DNA from: Dehalococcoidia bacterium
GTDB lineage: Bacteria; Chloroflexota; Dehalococcoidia; Tepidiformales; Tepidiformaceae
Length of the DNA stretch: 64,000 bases
Reading direction: 5' to 3'
NCBI GenBank assembly: GCA_020853755.1
Contig: JADYYG010000031.1
Location: forward strand, 1-64,000
The translations under genes and the position numbers were made by a program. The notes under the pieces were generated by a model that was given only the letters and a program-made list of their open reading frames with translations, made no database searches and was not told the origin of the DNA. Shown one piece after another: positions 61,088-64,000 of the stretch. Within the stretch, counting starts at the first letter, position 1, and every line of letters begins with the position of its first letter.

Positions 61088-62460
61088 GCGGCGGCTCCAA
61101 GCAGCGGGAGGATGGTCTCGAAGGCCTCGCCGCGGGAGGCTTTGACGAGGACGGTGACGCCATCGTGGAGCAGGCGCGCTGCTTCGGCGGCTGCTTCCTC
61201 TTTCGTGGCGAACCAGCGCACATCGGCGTGGCCAGCTTCGCGGGCGGTGTCGGCGAGGGCGCGGCAGGTTTCGCCGGAGCAGATAAGGACATCACAGGAG
61301 CGGGCGGCCACACGGCCGGCCGCGCGGTGCTCTGTGGCTTCGAAGTCGCCGAGTTCGGCCATCCGCCCGAGGAGCGCGATGCGCTTGCCGGGGAGGCCCG
61401 CAAGCATCGCGAGGGCGCCCTGCAACGACGCCGGAGAGGAGTTGTAGCGGTCATCGATAACGGTCGCGCCGTTGGCCACGCGGTAGATATGGGCGCGGCC
61501 TTCGACCTCGGCGCGTTCAGCAGCGGAGGCTGCACCGCGCAGGTTCATGCCGAGGGTGATGCCGGCAGCGATGGCGGTGAGGACGGCCGGGATCGTATGT
61601 GCGCCGGGCAGCGGGGAGTTCACACGCTCCGTGGTCTCGCCGAACGTCAGGTCGAATGAGGCGCCGGCGAGGCCCCGGTCTGTGACCGGGCCTCGCCGCA
61701 GGATGGCTGATTCAGCTTCGCCGAAGGTGATGACTTGGCAGCCGAGTTCCGGGACGACGGCGGCGACGCGCGGGTCATCGACGTTGAGGATGGCCGTGCC
61801 GGACGGCGGAAGGCCGCGGACAAGGCTCAGCTTCTCCTCGGCGATGGCCTCGATGCTGCCGAGTTTCGAGACATGGGTCAGTCCGATGTTCAGGACCGCC
61901 CCGATTTCGGGTTCGGCGATGGCAGCGAGTTCGGCGATTTCGCCCTTGCTGTCCATGGCGACTTCGAGGACGGAAACCTCGTGGTCGCGGCGAAGGCTCA
62001 TCAGGGCAAGCGGCAGGCCCTCGCGGCTGTTGAAGTTCCCGGCACTGCGGTGCGTCTTGAACCGCTGACTGAGCAGGGCCGCCGTGAACTCCTTCGCCGT
62101 GGTCTTGCCGACGGTGCCGGTGATGCCCACGACCTGCGGCGCACACTCCCTGCGCCAGGCGTGGGCCAACTCGCCGACCGCTCGGGTCGCATCGGGCGCG
62201 ACGACGATGGTCGCTTCCGGCCAGTCGCCGGCCGGAGCTTCGGTGCAGATGACTGCGGCCGCGCCTGCTTCGAGGGCGGCATCAACGAAGCGGTTGCCGT
62301 CTTCGTTTTCGCCGGGGAAGGCTGTGAAGAGGTCGCCTGGCTGGACCTTTCGGGAGTCGGCAGCGCCGCCGAGGACCGGGCGCGGCGTGCCGGTGCGAAC
62401 CTGGTAACCCCGGGCGCGCATGGTCTCAGCGACGAACGCGGTGGTCAGTTCGGCGTTCAT
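61084..62460 (-). CDS. murF: UDP-N-acetylmuramoyl-tripeptide--D-alanyl-D-alanine ligase
   Basis: 458 aa Mur ligase adding D-Ala-D-Ala. DSRKVQPGDLFTAFPGENEDG is the MurE/MurF-type N-terminal domain (here ADSRKVQPGDLF), ATP site GITGTVGKTTAKEF, NIGLTHVSKLGSIEAIAEEK and DDRYNSSPASLQGAL, the last typical of MurF rather than MurE. It directly overlaps ftsI, so the usual murE is absent between them. Confidence 0.95.
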   Translation of the reverse strand: MNAELTTAFVAETMRARGYQVRTGTPRPVLGGAADSRKVQPGDLFTAFPGENEDGNRFVDAALEAGAAAVICTEAPAGDWPEATIVVAPDATRAVGELAHAWRRECAPQVVGITGTVGKTTAKEFTAALLSQRFKTHRSAGNFNSREGLPLALMSLRRDHEVSVLEVAMDSKGEIAELAAIAEPEIGAVLNIGLTHVSKLGSIEAIAEEKLSLVRGLPPSGTAILNVDDPRVAAVVPELGCQVITFGEAESAILRRGPVTDRGLAGASFDLTFGETTERVNSPLPGAHTIPAVLTAIAAGITLGMNLRGAASAAERAEVEGRAHIYRVANGATVIDDRYNSSPASLQGALAMLAGLPGKRIALLGRMAELGDFEATEHRAAGRVAARSCDVLICSGETCRALADTAREAGHADVRWFATKEEAAAEAARLLHDGVTVLVKASRGEAFETILPLLGAAA

Positions 62461-64000
62461 CGGGACACTGCCGCATCGGTCTTTTCGGGCTTCACGCTGA
62501 GGTAGCGGAGGGCATCGTCGGCGAAGTGGGCGAAGATCGGGCCCGCGGCCTGGGTGCCAGTCATAAGGTCGGCGTTCTGGTCGAGCTTCACGAGGACGAG
62601 GATGCGCGGGTCATCGAGCGGCGCGAAGCCGATGAACGAGGCTATCTGGGTCTCATCGTTGTAGCTGCCCCAAACGGGCACGTTGGCCGTGCCGGACTTA
62701 CCACCGGCGGTGTACTTCGAGGGGTTGCGGCCCCAACCGTCGGGGTCCTGGCCGACGACTTTGCCGAGCATCATGCGAATGGTGTCGCTGGTCTGGGGCG
62801 AGATGGCGCGGCTGACGATCTGCGGGGCGACGTCGGTGCGTGTGCCGTCGGCCTTGATGTGGGCCTTCACGAGGTGGGGCGTGATCAGGTTGCCGCCGTT
62901 GATGGCCGCGGCGACGGCCTGCATCAACTGGATAGGGGTCACGCTGATCGACTGGCCGAAGGACTGGGTGGCGACGTCCACGGGCGAGTAGCCATCGTCC
63001 TGGGGCCGCCGGAAGATACCCGTTGCTTCACCCTGGAGGTCCACGCCCGTGGCCTTGCCGAAGCCAAACCGGTCCAGGTAGGACTGGAAGAGCTTCGTGC
63101 CGAGCTTCTGCTGCATGAAGACGGCGCCGGTGTTGATCGAGTTTTCGAGGACGCCGGTCATGGACTGGAGGCCGTAGGTTGAGTAGTCCCAGTTTGTGAG
63201 GCGAACGTTCTCGATGTAGACCTCGCCCGTATCCACGTAGGTCGTATCCGGCCCGACGACGCCTGCATCGATGGCGGCGGCGGCGGTCACGATCTTCATG
63301 ACGCTGCCGGGTTCGTAGAGGTCGGTGACGGCGCGGTTGCGGAGGATGGCGAGGGCGTCCGGGTCGTTCCTGGAGAGGTCATCCTGGAGGGTGCTGAACT
63401 TCAACGACGGCGACGTGGCCAGGGCCAGGATCTCGCCGGTGGCCGGGTCCATCACGATGATGGAGCCGCCCTTGGCGCGGTGTTCCTTGATGGCGGCGGC
63501 GAGCCGCTGCTCGGCCAACTGCTGGAGGTAGCGGTCAATGGTAAGGACCAGGTCTTCGCCGGGCTTCGGTTCGATGGTCCTGTGCTGGCCGTAGGGAATG
63601 GGGTCGCCGGTGGTGTCGCGTTCGTAGACGGCGCGGCCGGCCGTGCCCTGGAGGGCTTCGTTGTAGGCGCCTTCGATGCCAGCCCGGCCAGTGTTGTCGG
63701 TCCCGGTGAAGCCGACGATCGAGGCGCCGACATCACCCTCAGGGTTCACGCGGGAGGTATTGGCGAGGGTGACGACACCCGGGATCCCCTTCTTAATCAG
63801 TTCAATGCCCTTGTCATACGAAAGGTCGTGCATGACGCGGGCATCAGCCTGCCCGGCCTCGCGGACAGTCGCGCGGATTTCGAGCGGGTCAGCTTTGAGG
63901 AAGGGCGCGAGGTCCTGGGATGCCTTCAGGGCGACCGCGTCGTCCTTCCAGGCGCGCGGGTTCACGTAGACATCCCAGGTATCGACCGAGGTAGCGAGGA
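62457..64000 (-). CDS. ftsI: Penicillin-binding protein 3 / FtsI, septal transpeptidase (5' end outside window)
   Basis: C-terminal about 514 aa of a class B PBP; the frame is open to the window edge, and the track's start at 63965 is an internal valine codon. Transpeptidase motifs: SxxK in EPGSVMKIV, SxN in ENSINTGAV, and KSGT in GGKSGTANV. The upstream part GFTGTDNTGRAGIEGAYNEAL is the pedestal domain of FtsI-type PBPs. There is no PASTA domain at the C terminus. First visible gene of the division cluster, coupled to murF. Confidence 0.96.
   Translation of the reverse strand, partial: LATSVDTWDVYVNPRAWKDDAVALKASQDLAPFLKADPLEIRATVREAGQADARVMHDLSYDKGIELIKKGIPGVVTLANTSRVNPEGDVGASIVGFTGTDNTGRAGIEGAYNEALQGTAGRAVYERDTTGDPIPYGQHRTIEPKPGEDLVLTIDRYLQQLAEQRLAAAIKEHRAKGGSIIVMDPATGEILALATSPSLKFSTLQDDLSRNDPDALAILRNRAVTDLYEPGSVMKIVTAAAAIDAGVVGPDTTYVDTGEVYIENVRLTNWDYSTYGLQSMTGVLENSINTGAVFMQQKLGTKLFQSYLDRFGFGKATGVDLQGEATGIFRRPQDDGYSPVDVATQSFGQSISVTPIQLMQAVAAAINGGNLITPHLVKAHIKADGTRTDVAPQIVSRAISPQTSDTIRMMLGKVVGQDPDGWGRNPSKYTAGGKSGTANVPVWGSYNDETQIASFIGFAPLDDPRILVLVKLDQNADLMTGTQAAGPIFAHFADDALRYLSVKPEKTDAAVSR

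Overview
The window is about 64 kb of high-GC bacterial chromosome. Gene density is very high, with many 1-8 nt start/stop overlaps. There are no IS elements, phage genes, CRISPR arrays, rRNA or recognisable tRNA genes. The combination of a mre rod-shape operon, a large mur/fts cluster, flagellar late genes, several CaiB/BaiF CoA-transferases and a c-di-AMP riboswitch suggests a free-living, cell-walled member of Chloroflexota (Dehalococcoidia/Tepidiformia-like). A deep-branching actinobacterial relative is the main alternative. This assignment is inference from gene content and style, not a search.

Layout. 1-7 kb: 3' end of uvrA, then a leftward histidine cluster (hisH-hisA-hisF-hisI) followed by a PTP-like gene and a RibD-C-type reductase; ligA runs rightward. 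7-13 kb: mreB-mreC-mreD-mrdA-rodA, the elongasome operon, translationally coupled by ATGA overlaps from mreC onward. 13-16 kb: SDR, an enoyl-CoA hydratase-like protein, a peroxiredoxin whose peroxidatic cysteine codon is TGA (probable selenoprotein, split in the ORF track), rpe, degV. 16-25 kb: recG, a membrane protein, radA, uvrC, a hicBA toxin-antitoxin pair and an SGNH hydrolase. 25-35 kb: VOC and cupin proteins, M28 peptidase, LysM lipoprotein, two CoA-transferases, nitroreductase, a four-cluster ferredoxin, pterin dehydratase, peptide-type ABC binding protein, winged-helix regulator. 35-40.4 kb: leftward flagellar block (flaG-like, fliD, fliS, fliT-like, sortase, flgM) with two matching sigma-28-like promoter motifs. 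40.4-49.5 kb: phosphotriesterase-like enzyme, alpha/beta hydrolase, c-di-AMP riboswitch plus glycosyltransferase, enoyl-CoA hydratase-like protein, D-2-hydroxyacid dehydrogenase, methyltransferase, HAD phosphatase, third CoA-transferase, small Cys protein. 49.6-64 kb: a 160-bp inverted-repeat element and then the leftward division and cell-wall cluster ftsI-murF-mraY-murD-ftsW-murG-murC-murB-ddl-ftsQ-ftsA-ftsZ, with murE missing from its usual place.

Working together: the mre operon and the dcw cluster supply the elongation and septation machineries and nearly all cytoplasmic and lipid-linked peptidoglycan precursor steps from UDP-MurNAc to lipid II. uvrA/uvrC, ligA, recG and radA give DNA repair. 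The scattered CoA-transferases, hydratase-like proteins, SDR and phosphotriesterase-like hydrolase suggest catabolism of organic acids or lactones.

Most notable: the probable selenocysteine peroxiredoxin with a SECIS-like hairpin, the c-di-AMP riboswitch in front of a glycosyltransferase, the inverted-repeat structured element abutting ftsZ, a possible AUA start for ftsW, a repeated TANNNT-to-start spacing implying widespread leaderless transcripts, and a paired sigma-28-like motif placing a sortase in the flagellar regulon.
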